The notes under the pieces: model-generated
What the model saw: the letters and a program-made list of their open reading frames with translations, nothing else
Databases searched by the model: none
What the model was told of the DNA's origin: nothing
Part shown: piece after piece, positions 17,693 through 29,900 of the stretch
Layout of the letters: each line of letters starts with the position of its first letter
Numbering within the stretch: the first letter of the stretch is position 1
Made by a program: the position numbers and the translations under genes
NCBI GenBank assembly: GCA_015709655.1
Contig: CP054181.1
Span: 1,236,207 to 1,300,206, forward strand
DNA: 64,000 nt
Direction: 5' to 3'
Source of the DNA: Ignavibacteria bacterium
Lineage (GTDB): Bacteria; Bacteroidota; Ignavibacteria; Kapaibacteriales; Kapaibacteriaceae

Positions 17693-19984
17693 CTAATGGA
17701 TTATCCCTACCGGTACCGAGGTCATTTCTCCCTGGTCACCCATCAGTATGGCAGCGTACCTTCCGGCAGGAACTCCGTGAGTGCGGAAGAGTATCGCCGT
17801 CTCAGAGCCTGACACGGTTACCTCTGCTTCGGCCACATGCCTGCCCAGAAAATCAACCAGTACTGCCCTTACATTCTGCAGAGCGGGCTTAATCGTGAGC
17901 TGCACAGAGCTGTTTGCCGGCTGAGGATATGGATTCGAGAGGTAGTGAGAGACGCCCGCCCTGTAAACAAACGTCTTGATGGCTACGTCGCAACGGGAGG
18001 TGCCACTGAAAAACTCCCCGGCTCCGCGAGCTAATACCGGGATGATTGTCGGACTGCAGGTGTCTGGCAGAATTAGCGTATCGGCAACGGCACCGGTGTC
18101 AACAGGTGCAAAACACAGTGTGATCCGGCCGGTCTGCAACGGGCCTAAACGGATTGGCAACTGTGCCTGCGGAATGCTGATCCACAGGTTATGTACCAAC
18201 AGTGGCCTGCTGATAACAAGCTCTTCGCTGGTGGACTTGTTTCTGATAAGCACATCTGCACAGCGAGCACTGCCCACGGTGGTTTCAGGGAGAACAAAGG
18301 CCGGAGTAAGTGCCGACATCAGTTCAATTCTGTTTTCAATATCCAGCACTACAATGGTCACTGATGCAGACGTAGCAGTGCATCCGTACTGATCCTGAAC
18401 TCGTACGGTATATTCACCGGGTTGTGAAACTGTGATATCCTTACTGGTTGCCCCGTTACTCCACTCATACGAGGTGTACCCTTCGGGAGCTGAAAGGGTA
18501 ATCGTTTCGCTTCGACAAATTGTAGTGTTCCGGTTTGTAGTAATTACGGGGTCAGGCCTTGGATGAACTGTAATGGCAACAGGACCCAGCGTAAACGAAC
18601 ACCCAAATACATCGGTGTATTCAACCGATACACTGGTGGTTGTTGAGATATAAATAACTTTAGCAGTGTCAGAAGTACTCCACCTCTGACTAACAGCGTT
18701 CCCCTTGAACTCGAGTCTGACACTGTCGCCCTGGCATACTTCCAGCACGGGAGCAATGATCTGGGCGGGATCTTCGGGATAATGCCGTATCGTTATTGAA
18801 TCAGATGACTCCAAACAGGTCGAGGTGTCATACGCGACCACGCGATATGTACCAGCAGCGGAGGCGTACCTGCTCTGCCCCTGTACGCCGTCTGACCATG
18901 TGTATAGTGCATACCCGGCAGATGCCGTCAGCAGGACGCTGTCGGTTCTGCAAATCGTTAAGGTAGTGTCCGATGGCATTATCGAAACCGTTTTAAAGTC
19001 CCGTACCGGTACATACTTGTACAACCCGCTGCCGCCGATCCAGCCAACTGAGTCACCAATAAAGAAAATGTCGTCAAGGTTACCGCTAACGCCACAATTC
19101 TTGTTTATCCATGAGAGACCGCCATCACTTGTATAGTAAACGGTTTTATTGTCGCCTACGGCCCAGCCACGTTTTTCATCAATTAAAAACGTACCAAACA
19201 TTGCTTCCCCAATGTTAACATCGGTCCACGTTAAACCTTTATCATGCGAGAGGAGTATTCCACCCTTTTTTGATCCGGCTCCTGCGCAGTCTTCACCGGT
19301 CCACGGAATCATAATGGTGGACCCGACAATCGACAATTCTTCATGCCACACCTTCCTGGGTGTTTTAGCATATTTCCGCCAGGAGCGTCCATAATCCGAG
19401 GTGTTCCAAAGTACACCACTACTTAGAGCGTAGCCGCTGCCATCATCATACAGCAGAGCATCGGATAAGCCGCTGCGTGGTTCTGTTTGATAACTCGCAG
19501 TAAAGGTAACACCGCCATCCGTGGTCCTGTAGAACGCCTGAACACTTGTGGCACAGCCCCCTACCAGATACACTCCTTCATTCTGATTCAGGAAGTAGCT
19601 GCCCCAGCCTTGCTCACCGTTGGGGTCGGGCGGTGTAATATCACGCCATGTGGCGCCGCCATCGGTGCTTTTATACAAGCCTGCCGGACCCGAAGTATAG
19701 CCGATCAGCGGGGTAAGAAACTGTATGTACTCCAGAAACTTACGCGATGTTTGGGAACCGCGCCATGTTATCCCGCCATCGGTGGTGCGCACAACATAAC
19801 CTTCGATACTACATGCCCATCCGTACCGTGGGTCGGACTTCAGGAAGAATACGTCCAGGTAGTATCCGGTACTGTACGGCAGTGGCAGTGATGCTTTAAC
19901 CCACTGAGCAGATGTTGGCAGTGTGACCAATACGCTAATGATGCCGAGCAGCAGACCGCGATATGTTCTGGTGGACAACGTCAT
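17693..19984 (-). CDS. Secreted Ycf48/BNR-repeat protein with Ig-like domains and T9SS sorting domain
   Basis: A 763-residue exported protein. A signal peptide (TLSTRTYRGLLLGIISVLV, cleavage likely after TSAQ) leads into a beta-propeller of Asp-box repeats (RTTDGGITWRG, KSTDGGATWRD, RTTDGGVTFTA, YTSDGGLSWIN), like Ycf48/photosynthesis-stability-factor and BNR proteins. Three Ig-like modules follow (about 335-570, each opening with a xTICR or EVCQG motif and ending in a Cys-containing strand), then an ASH-like region. The C-terminal sorting domain reads YLSNPYPQPANSSVQL ... GVPAGRYAAIL. I chose Met8 of the longest frame (ATG at 19984), which gives a normal signal peptide and avoids a 14-bp overlap with the upstream gene; the alternative start is 20005. 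The substrate is unknown; a surface-exposed role is inferred from the sorting domain. Confidence 0.88.
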   Translation of the reverse strand: MTLSTRTYRGLLLGIISVLVTLPTSAQWVKASLPLPYSTGYYLDVFFLKSDPRYGWACSIEGYVVRTTDGGITWRGSQTSRKFLEYIQFLTPLIGYTSGPAGLYKSTDGGATWRDITPPDPNGEQGWGSYFLNQNEGVYLVGGCATSVQAFYRTTDGGVTFTASYQTEPRSGLSDALLYDDGSGYALSSGVLWNTSDYGRSWRKYAKTPRKVWHEELSIVGSTIMIPWTGEDCAGAGSKKGGILLSHDKGLTWTDVNIGEAMFGTFLIDEKRGWAVGDNKTVYYTSDGGLSWINKNCGVSGNLDDIFFIGDSVGWIGGSGLYKYVPVRDFKTVSIMPSDTTLTICRTDSVLLTASAGYALYTWSDGVQGQSRYASAAGTYRVVAYDTSTCLESSDSITIRHYPEDPAQIIAPVLEVCQGDSVRLEFKGNAVSQRWSTSDTAKVIYISTTTSVSVEYTDVFGCSFTLGPVAITVHPRPDPVITTNRNTTICRSETITLSAPEGYTSYEWSNGATSKDITVSQPGEYTVRVQDQYGCTATSASVTIVVLDIENRIELMSALTPAFVLPETTVGSARCADVLIRNKSTSEELVISRPLLVHNLWISIPQAQLPIRLGPLQTGRITLCFAPVDTGAVADTLILPDTCSPTIIPVLARGAGEFFSGTSRCDVAIKTFVYRAGVSHYLSNPYPQPANSSVQLTIKPALQNVRAVLVDFLGRHVAEAEVTVSGSETAILFRTHGVPAGRYAAILMGDQGEMTSVPVGIIH

Positions 19985-19991
19985 GGGGATA

Positions 19992-20825
19992 TTAACGAAC
20001 CACAATCAATTTTCCTGAGTACAGATTTCGTTTATTCAAAATGGCAACAATGTATTCGCCCGGGGGCGCGGGTTGTCCGCTTGTTGTACGACAATCCCAG
20101 GTAAACACATACTGTGCCCTGCTAACAGTTTCGGTATGCCGTGCAACACATTCACCAAGTGCATTTAAAATTATTACGTCCACCGTTGAGCCAGGCTCTG
20201 CTGGTGCAGAAACAGTTACTCTGTCATGGGCGGGCAGTGGCGAGATTGATGGTAGGGGGCTTACGGTTTCGGCTACGCTGTTTGCTGCGTTTACTTGTAC
20301 TTCAACCGGTTCCAGGAAGGCCCATTTATCACCCTTGGTGCTTCCATCCATATTTGCGGCATTAGCAGCCGCATGAATGTAGCATGTGCCTTCCTCAGAG
20401 GGAGCCATCCACTGAAAGTTAAATTCAACTTCTCCGTTGGTTGCTTTTTTAGATGACGTATGCGTCAGCTCGCCCTTCATCGTCCAAAGCCCCGACCCCT
20501 GAGGTGCAATGAGTGTCCCCGCATTTGTTTTACCATTTACCTCAGTTTTAACCGAGATATCGCAGCCCGCAGCCTTCATGCCGATAGCCGAAATGCGGAG
20601 CATCAGACTCACCGTTGCACCCGGCAATACGTACAGTTTACCATTAACAGTACCGGGAAGCGATACCTGGACCTCGGCTGATACAGTGCCATGGCACGAC
20701 GAGTTACCGCAGCCCGGTTGAGTCAGGACAGATCTGCCGACGATACCGGACGACGAAGCCCGGGCATCCGGATACGGGAGCAGCATGGCAACAGCAACGA
20801 CAACAGCGATGAGCAGTTTATTCAT
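19992..20825 (-). CDS. Secreted Reeler-like (choice-of-anchor V) protein with FlgD-like T9SS-type tail
   Basis: A 277-residue exported protein. A signal peptide (NKLLIAVVVAVAMLLPYPDARA) is followed by a Cys motif CGNSSCH near residue 38 and a beta-sandwich of about 150 residues (PGATVSLMLRIS, WTMKGELTH, EGTCYIHAAANAANMDG), the pattern of the choice-of-anchor V/Reeler-like group. The CxxxxCH is not a standard CxxCH haem site. The last 75 residues resemble the FlgD Ig-like fold used as a T9SS tail (VIILNALGECVARH ... PAPPGEYIVAIL). It lies just upstream of the BNR-repeat gene on the same strand. Its start region is unusual: a 38-bp tandem duplication covers the leader and the ATG. The function is not known. 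Confidence 0.85.
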   Translation of the reverse strand: MNKLLIAVVVAVAMLLPYPDARASSSGIVGRSVLTQPGCGNSSCHGTVSAEVQVSLPGTVNGKLYVLPGATVSLMLRISAIGMKAAGCDISVKTEVNGKTNAGTLIAPQGSGLWTMKGELTHTSSKKATNGEVEFNFQWMAPSEEGTCYIHAAANAANMDGSTKGDKWAFLEPVEVQVNAANSVAETVSPLPSISPLPAHDRVTVSAPAEPGSTVDVIILNALGECVARHTETVSRAQYVFTWDCRTTSGQPAPPGEYIVAILNKRNLYSGKLIVVR

Positions 20826-20894
20826 GGATTGTAGTACCTGATTACGATAAGCAGATTATTCATGGATTGTAGTACCTGATTACGATAAGCAGAT
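20819..20894 (-). repeat. 38-bp tandem duplication spanning a start codon
   Basis: Two near-identical 38-bp units sit head to tail with period 38: the 36-base core beginning TTCATGGATTGTAGTACC starts at 20821 and again at 20859. Each unit holds a minus-strand ATG, at 20825 (the start of the Reeler-like gene) and at 20863. A weaker third match is visible in the gene itself, whose first codons (ATGAATAAACTGCTCATC) resemble ATGAATAATCTGCTTATC of the upstream copy, which may have seeded the duplication by slippage. Confidence 0.9.
20822..20863 (-). CDS. Possible 13-codon leader frame created by the duplication
   Basis: Reading from the duplicated ATG at 20863 gives MNNLLIVIRYYNP and then a TGA whose bases overlap the ATG of the Reeler-like gene (ATGA, 20822-20825). 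This is the geometry of translational coupling. Whether it is translated is not known; it may simply be a by-product of the duplication. No clear ribosome-binding sequence precedes either ATG, so ribosome re-initiation would be a sensible but unproven role. Confidence 0.3.
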   Translation of the reverse strand: MNNLLIVIRYYNP

Positions 20895-20937
20895 GACATA
20901 TAACATTCACATTTGTTTCGGTGGTGTATAAACGAAC

Positions 20938-20968
20938 GAAGGGCACATCCATGATGGACATGCCCTTC
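20938..20968. terminator. Hairpin between two secreted-protein genes, possible terminator
   Basis: A near-perfect inverted repeat (GAAGGGCA at 20938-20945 against TGCCCTTC at 20961-20968, with further pairing of ATCC/GGA across a short loop) lies 30 bp downstream of the stop of the giant gene at 20999. In the minus direction it is followed by GTTCGTTTATAC, a poor T tract, so termination is plausible but not strong. Confidence 0.5.
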
Positions 20969-20998
20969 TGATTTACCATGCTAAGCTATCTGAAGGTC

Positions 20999-23900
20999 TT
21001 ACTGACGTACAAGGCGTACCGTCCAGCGCTGGCTACCCGAGGTAATTACAACGTTGTACACACCTGTTGCCAGAGTACCCATTTCCACGTTCGACTTGAA
21101 GTGACCACCGTTGGCAACAGCGTCAAGGCTGAGAACAACCTCACCGATGTTGTTTACCAGTTCGATATGAACGTTACCGGCTTCGATGGACTTCGATTCG
21201 ATGGTGAATGCACCGCTTGTTGGGTTCGGGAATACCACGACATCAGCGCGATATCCTGCAACCACATCATCTTCAGCAACATCTGTGAGACGTACCGGAT
21301 ATGCATCCGAGAGAGCCTTACATACATTGTTATCAGAGATTTCTACGCGGTAATCACCTGTCTTCTGAACAAGAAGCTGTTGTTCGGTTGCACCGGCAAT
21401 AGCGGTTCCATCAAGATACCACTGATATGCTTGTGCTTGTGTTGATACGGCCGTCAGAGTATCGCCCATACGCTTGATCGACGGACGATCAGGTGTTGGG
21501 TTAACAACAACGTTGGTTTCAGGCGAGGTTGCTGAGCAGCCTACTTCGTTGGTTACAATTACCGAGTAGGTTCCGCTTTCAGTTACAACGATCTTACGGG
21601 TTGTTGCACCGGTTGACCAGAAGTAGCTGGCATAGCCTGCCGGAGCTTCGAGTTCTACTGCACCACCATCACAGAATTCGTTCGGGCCGTTCGATGCTAC
21701 GATTGGCGGAACCGGATTGCTCATGGTGCACATTAACGTGTCGGAAACACCTGTACATCCGTTGGCATCAACAACTTCTACGTAAACCGTATCAGATTGT
21801 GTTACCCAAATCGAACGACCAGTGCCATAGTTTTCACCTGATGTTGAACGCCATGTGTAGGATACGTAGCCGGCTGGGGCACGAACTTCTACACTGTCAC
21901 CAGAGCAGATTGTGGATTGGCCGATAACAGTAAGGATTGGTGTTGGCTTCGGATTAACGAATACGTCAACTACCGTTGATGTACCGGTACAGCCATTACC
22001 GTCGGATACTGTTACTGAGTATTCACCAGCCTTGGTTACTTCGATTTGTTGTGTTGTTTCACCGGTTGACCAGAGGTAGGCGCTGAAGCCACTCGGAGCG
22101 GTGAGTGTTACACTACCACCTTCACAGAATGTGGTTGGACCACTTACTGTTACGATTGGCAGCGAGCTTGGGAAGACGTTCACGGTAATCTCGTTCGAGG
22201 TGTTCGAACAGCCGTTCTCGTCGGTAACGGTTACGCTGTACGTGCCCGAGGTGTGAACAACGATGCTCCGGCCTGTTTCGCCATTACTCCATACATAGGA
22301 AGCAAAGCCGATTGGTGCCGAAAGGGTAACGTCGCCACCCTGACAGAAGGTTGTCGGACCCGAAGCTGTAATTGTTACGCTCGGGAGCTCGTGAACAACT
22401 ACCATGAACTCGTTGGTCGAAGAACATCCGTAGGAGTTGGTTTCTCTTACACGGATGGCATGTGTACCAACAACTGTCCAGCGTACGTTGATGTTAGCAG
22501 TTCCCTGACCGGAGAGGATCGGGTTGCCACCGGAAACAGTCCATGAGTACTGATTGCCGGCTGTGCCTACAGTGCTGTACGTACCTTGTGTATTCAAGCA
22601 TACTTCGGCCGGACCACTGATGCGTGGGTTCGGTACCGGGTTGATGGTTACATCCAGGGAAGCTGTGCTGGTGCAGCCAAACGACGAGGTTTGAACAATC
22701 GTAATCGTGCCAACAGTTGGTGCGCTGGTGGTGTTTGTCCACTGAACGCTAACCGACGATGATGTTGAACTGCTAACGATTGTACCGTTGCTTGAAACGC
22801 TCCATGCGTAGCTGATGTATCCCTGGTTGCTACCCATTGCCGGGATGCTTGTGCTGTACGAAACCGTATTGTCCGTTACCGGGTTGTCATTAAGATCGGT
22901 AGCACATACTACAGATGGGCCTGTAATCGTTGGTACCGGCGGATTCGGACGTACGCTAATTCCTCTTGTGTCTGAGTTGATGCAGCTCATGCTTGGCAGA
23001 ACGTCGGTTACCCACTCAGTTACCTGAACAGAACCACTAATGGTGTTCGGCCAGCTTGGATCTTGCCAGGCAACCGTAATGGTGTTGGTTCCCTGACCGC
23101 TGGTGATTGTACCGCCTACAACAACCCACTGATAACTGTTGCCGGTTACAAATGGTGTTGTGTACTGCTGCGTGGAGGCACCGCATGGGTTAAAGTTACC
23201 CGAGATGCTCGGCGTAGGAGTTGGGCGGATGTCGAATGTGTCCTTGTCAGTGGTGATACAGTCAGAGCCAGGAATGGTTTCCTGAACTGCAAGAGTACCC
23301 TGACCAGCCGGACCCCATGTTACCTGAACGGTATTGGTGTACTGACCTGAGATGATCGTACCACCGGTAATCGTCCAGATGAACGTGTTGCCAGGTGTTG
23401 CAAATGTTGTATAGGTATGCGTGCTGTAGTTACATACGATACCCGGACGACGTGCTGGCGGATTGCCATAGCCGGTTGTGCTGTTGATGAACGGTGTTGG
23501 AATTTCGTTCACCTGTACTTGCATGGTTGCTGTTGTGGAGCAGCCACCGGCAATGTTTGTTTCCGTTACACTTACAGTGTGCAAGCCTGGTTGGATCCAC
23601 TTGATCTGAATTGAATTCGAATACGGATAGCCAACAATCGGGGCAAATACGTTCGACGGGGTGATTTCCCATTCGTAGGCACTGCCGGCTACATACGGTG
23701 TGCTGTACACATGATCCTTGTTGATACATGCTACGTTGGCACCGTTAATGTTCGGTGTTGGCTTGTAGGTTACAGTTACGTTTTGCGTCTTCACAGTTTC
23801 ACAGTCTGTACCTGTTGTTGTTTCAACAACGGTAAGTGTCTGACTGCCTTGCTGCGTCCAGTTGATAACAACTTGATTGCTTGTGCTGGAACCGATGATG

Positions 23901-26900
23901 GTACCGCCGGTAACCGTCCACTGATACGAGCTCGTAGAATTAAACGGTGTGCTGTAGGTAATGGTATCGGTTTCACAAGCATGGTCAACAGGACCAGCAG
24001 GTGTTACGCGTGCAATTGTGGTTGTGGATGGTGTCGGAGAAACAACTACCGATAGGGTGGCTGTAGCAAAACAGTTGCCTGAAGCATTTGTTTCTGTTAC
24101 AGTCAGCGTTTGTGTACCGGCTGTTGTCCACTTCACCGTTACGGTTGGTGTGGTTGTTGCCGAAGTAAATACGCCACCTGTTACCGTCCAGGCATAGGTG
24201 CTGCCTGCATTGGCTGTGGTAGAGTATGTTTCTTCGGATTCCGTACAAACGTTTGCATCACCAACAATGGATGGTGCCGGTTGGAATTCAACCGTTACGT
24301 TCTTCGAAAGGTCAACTTCACAGTTGGTTCCGTTTGTCTTGATGTTCACCTTCACGGTTTGTGCGCCAATTGCCGTCCACTGTACTGTGATAGCATTGGT
24401 ACCTGCACCGCTGGTGATTGTACCACCGGTAACCGTCCAAACGTAGGACTGACCGGCGATGTTGGTTACGCTGTATGGTTCAACCGAGCCGTTGCAGACA
24501 GTTTCTTTACCTGCAATGGTGGTTTGTACCGGTGTTTGATTAATGGTTACAAGCATTGAGGTTGTAGCGGAGCAGTTACCGGTAGCGTTTGTCTGTACCA
24601 AGGTAATTGTTTCTGTTCCTGCCGTCAGCCATTCGATGGTAGCCGTAGGTGCGTTGGTTCCGGAGGTAAAGGTACCGTTGGTTCCACCAAGTGACCACAG
24701 GTAGCTGTGACCGCTGACTGCCGTTACAGAGTATGTGGCTACGTCGCCTGTACATACAACTGATGGGCCGGCAATTGTCGGGTTGGGCTGATCTTCAACC
24801 GATACGTTCAGCGTAAGTGTCTTTTCGCAGTTTGTGCCGGTTGTAGAGATCTTAACCTTTACTTCGTTGGTTCCAAGCACGGTCCATTGTACGTTAATGG
24901 AGTTGGTGCCTGCACCGCTGGTGATTGTACCACCGGTTACTGTCCAAACGTAGGACTGACCGGCGATGTTGGTGACGTTGTAGTTCTGTGTTGAGCCTTG
25001 GCAAACAGTAGCCGGACCGTTAATGTCGGTTTGAGCAGGTGTCTGACCAACCGATACATTAAGGGTTGCAACTGCGCTACAGTTACCGGTACCGTTGGTT
25101 TGTGTTACACTCACGGTATGTGTGCCGGCAGTTGTCCACTCAACGGTAATTGAATGTGAATTTGTACCGCTGGTAATTGTTCCGCCACTGCTTACCGACC
25201 ATGAATATGTATGGCCTGCCACAGGGTTAACGGCATAGGTTACGATGTCGTCGGTACATACTGCAGCCGATCCGGTGATCGACGGTGCGGGTTGGTCTTC
25301 AACCGACACATTCTTAACGAGTGTTACTTCGCAGTTTGTACCGGTTTCACCAATTACAACTGTTACTGTCTGGTTGCCAATGGCCGTCCACTGAACAGCT
25401 ATGCTGCTTGTGCCCTGACCAGAAGTAATTGTTCCGCCTGTTACGGTCCAGTAATAGGTATGTGAGGCTACGTTCGAAACACTGTAGGTGTTTGTCGTGC
25501 TGCCGTAGCATACTGTTGCTGCACCAGTGATTTCAGTGTCGGTTGGTGTTGCACCAACAGTGACTGAAAGTGATGCAGTGGCCGTACAGTTGCCTGTTGC
25601 GTTGCTTTGCGTTACGTCAACTGTCCAGGTTCCGGCAGTTGTCCATTCAACCGTGATCGAGCTTGAATTGGCTGACGATGTAATCGTACCACCACCGCTG
25701 ATGGTCCAGCTATAGTTGTGTCCGGAGACAGCTGTTACGCTATAGGTGGATACATCTTGTGTACATACGATGGACGGTCCCGTAATGGTCGGGTTCGGCT
25801 GATCTTCAACGTTAACGGTTTGCGATACAGTCTTCGAACAGTTGGTTCCGGGGGTTGTCTCGGTTACTGTGAGTGTTTGTGCACCTACAGTTGTCCATTC
25901 AATTTGTACCTGGTTGGTGTTGTTTACGCCACCAACAAAGTTGCCGCCTGTTACCGTCCACAGATAGGTGTAACCGGAATTGAGCGGGGTTGAATAGGTG
26001 ATAACCTGGTTAACACAAGCAATTGCTACTGCTGATGTCGGAGCCGGGCTGATTCGTGAGATTGCCGTTGATGTTGGCGTCTTGCCAACCGATACCGTCA
26101 GAGTGGCTGTTGCGGTACAGTTACCGTTTGTTTCAACAACCTGAACGGTGCGGTTTCCGGAGAGGATCCATTCTACGGTTACTTCATGCGAGGTTGTACC
26201 CGACAGGATGTTGCCACCCATTGTTGGTAAGCTCCATGAGTATGTGCTGCCCGGTACCGAAGGCGTGCTGTACACTTCCGTGTTGCCGGTACAGGTAATT
26301 GCGTTGCCTGTGATTGCCGGAACAGGTTGATAGGTTACGCCCACATTAAGGGTTTCGGTGTCGGAGCAGTCACCGGACGGATTCGTCACGGTTACTGTGA
26401 TTGTTTGTGTTCCAACGTTTGTCCACTGTACCGTTATCGTTTCGGTTCCGTTTCCGGCCGTAATGGTACCACCGGTTACTGACCATGCAAATGTGTATCC
26501 GGCACCTGCAGTGTAGGTTGATACACCGTAGCTGATGGAGCTGTTGTTACAGGCTGTGTTAGCCGGTCCTGCCGGTGAAACACGGTTGATGCCTGCAATT
26601 TGTGGCTGGTCTGTAATGGTAACCGAAATCGATGCTGTTGCGGCACAGCCGCTGGCTGTGTTTGTTTCTGTTACACTGATTGTAGCAGGAAGAGTTGATG
26701 CCGGAACGGGGTTGTTAAACTGGATGGTTGCAGCATTGGTAGCAGCTCCTCCGGTAATTGTTCCGTTAGCACTAATCGTCCATGCATAGGTGTTTCCGGC
26801 CACGTTCGGCGTGCTGTATGTATGTGTGCTTAAGCCGCATACGGTAAGCGGACCGCTGATTGTTGGTGCCGGAGCATCCACTACGTTTACGTTTTGCGTA

Positions 26901-29900
26901 ACTGTTGTGGTGCACTGGCTGCCGGTGTGCCACTTGTTAAGTGTAATTGTACCAACACCAACTGAATTCCAGTTGACTGCGATAGAAGCAGCTTCATCAT
27001 TGCCCGTTATTGTTCCGTTCGTTACGGACCACTTGTAGGAGTACGTTGGGTTAGGAGCTACAGGGTCAGAGGTTGTATAGGTAACTGTCTGACCAAGACA
27101 TGCTCCGCCTACGGTACCACCTGCCGGTGATACACGGGTAATGGTTGGGTTTGGCTTTTCAAGAATCGAAATAACCTTGCTAACTGTTTCGGAACAGTTG
27201 GTAGCAAGAACTGTTTCTGTTATTTGAATTGTGAAGCTGTTACCACCACCGATGTCGCCGGTCAGCACCGATACCTGAGCCTGGTTATTACCGGATTGAA
27301 TGGTGGCATTGCCTGCGGTAATTGTCCAGTTGTAGGTGTTGTTTGGCGAGTTGTCGGCTGTTGAATATGTAACAACTGAGTTGTCGCACACCTTTTCAGG
27401 ACCGCTGATCGCCGGTACCGGTGTCGGTGCAACTGTTACAAAGAAGTTTGTAACGTTCATACAGCCGGCAGCCGAAACCTGGGTCAGACGGATAAATGCG
27501 TTCGGGTTTGGTGTATCATTCCAGTTAACGGAGATGGTGTTCAGTCCAACACCACTGATGTTGGCTGTGTCACCAACTACGCCGGTGCCCATACCACCAA
27601 CAATCTGACCGCCAATGACTTGCCAGTTGTAGGTGTCGGTTGGGTAGTTGTCAGCAATGTACACCTTGCCCATGTCGCCCTGACATACGGTTGTTGGACC
27701 GTTGATCACAGGTTGTGGCAGCGGGTAAACAACTACGTCGTGCGTGATTGTTGTTGTACAACCGCCATGCGATGGTGGCAGTGTAACGTCAACTTGAACT
27801 GTTCCAATGTTCGTGCCGCCGGTGGTGTACCATTCGGCTACGATCGTTGGTGTGCTTTGACCACTGCGGATGGCACCGCTGACAACGCCCGTAGGCATCG
27901 TCCACAGATACGTTGTTCCGGCAGGGAATACACAGGGTGCAGGTCTGGCAACAGTGAATGTGTCAAGGTGTGATTCGAATCCGCCGTAGATACATGAGGA
28001 TGTTGGACCAAAGATGTCTGCATCCGATACGGTGGGCTCAATCGTTAGGTTAAAGAATGCTGTGTCTGTACATCCCCATGCATTGGTTGCAATCATGCGG
28101 ATGGTTTGAGCCAGCGGGTTGTATGTTCCGTCACAGTTCAGCAGGTGGATTCCCCAGTTAACCACAAATGGGTTCACTGTGCCAGATGCTGACGATGTTG
28201 CAGAGGTTGGTGTGGTTCCAGCCGGAGGTACGGTTGTAATTAACCAGTCAAAGTACATTGGAGGAGCCGGTGTAACCGGATCAGCCGTGTAGGTTGCTGT
28301 GGACGGACCACATGATGTAGCCGGTCCGGTAACAACTGCTACAGGTTTTTCCCATACTGTGTAGTTGATTGTTCCGTACGGTATCGGACATGCCGACGGT
28401 GGAATCGGACGCGGGTATGTAACATTTGTTACTAACCGAGCTACGACTTCGACGTTTGGTATAACCACCGATCCGGAAGGATTGGTCGGCTGAATAAGTA
28501 CCGAGTTAAAGGTTGTTGAAACTGCTCCGCCTGTGCCTTGCAGAATTACCTGTGGCGAGAGGAACGATCCGTTTGCACGGACTTCGTACTCTACACCTGC
28601 TTGTGTGTTGGCAAGGTTAACAGTAATTTCTTCTTCCCAGCAGACCGGATTCGGTGTAAATGTAACCGTCGGATTTGCAGGGTATTCAAAGATGCGTGCA
28701 CCCGGTTTTGCCGTCATTGTAAACGGACAGCCACCTGCTGGTGGTCCGAGCGGTGCTACGGGTATATAGGCATGAATTTCATACTGATAGTTATCGGCTG
28801 CAAGTAACGGGCCGCCATTTCCAAGGCCGGTTGTTGTGTTATCTGTAAGTGGTAACATACCTCCGTTACCCATGCCGCTAATGCCGGTATAAGCAAATGG
28901 TCCGCCAAATGGTCCGCGCCACAGTTCATACATCACGTGTGTCTGCGTTGGCTGACCTACGGTTCCTACGTTAATAACCACGTTGTCGCCGTCACAGACC
29001 AGCGGTGTTGTGTTTACAACCGGGATGTCGTTCGGTGTGTCAAAAACGTGGACAGTGATAGACGGGGTAACCGATGTACGCAGCCATTCACATGGACCAG
29101 CGATATCGGGTGTAAATGCCTGATCACGAGCAGTGATTCTGAAAACGTGGTCAGTAATTGGCGATGATGTAATGGTAAGTACGGATGCGGGAACAGTAAT
29201 GTTGATTGCTGCTCCTGTACCGGCTACCGGTGCGATGCCTGCATCGTTCCAGGTAGTTCCGTTCCATTCTTCAACACGGTATGATAAGCCAATCTTGCTT
29301 CCAGAAAGAATCAGGTCAATTGTGTTGCCTTCGCAAACATTGTCGCCGGGCATGCTCGACGTTGTTGTAAGCGTAAGCGGTACATTGGGAACAATTGGAA
29401 GGGTGATTGTTGGCTCAATTGATGTTGCAAAGCAGGGTGCTGGCGGCGGACTGTTCGGGTCGCTGGTAAATACTAAGTACTTAACCTTGCCCGGTGTGGG
29501 TCCGGTCCAAACCACCATTGCCGATGTAGCATTCAGTGCTGCTGTTGTGTTTGTGCCTACGCTTGTATAAGCACCCGGTGTTCCGGTGATAATAATACCG
29601 TTGGTAACATACCACTGATACCAGTGATTTGCCAGCGGGGTGGGTGCACTGTACGTAATAATCCGGGTTGGATCAACTGCCAGCGGACCTACTACACCCG
29701 GTGTGGCAAAATACATCGAGTCAACACATACCTGGTCTTGTGTTGCGTCAGTGATAACCGGTGCCGGCTGCGGGTTGGCAGGCGAGGCAACAACGTTCAT
29801 GTCGTAACGCTGGTCACGGGTACACGTACCATCGTCAGCACGCAATACCAGTATGCGCGCTCCAGTGCCTCCCCAGTCTGTAATACTGATTTGACCAACA

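Noticed and set aside
20002..20825. Cytochrome c haem site in the Reeler-like protein
   Set aside because: The motif is CxxxxCH, not CxxCH, and fits the Cys motif of the choice-of-anchor V group.
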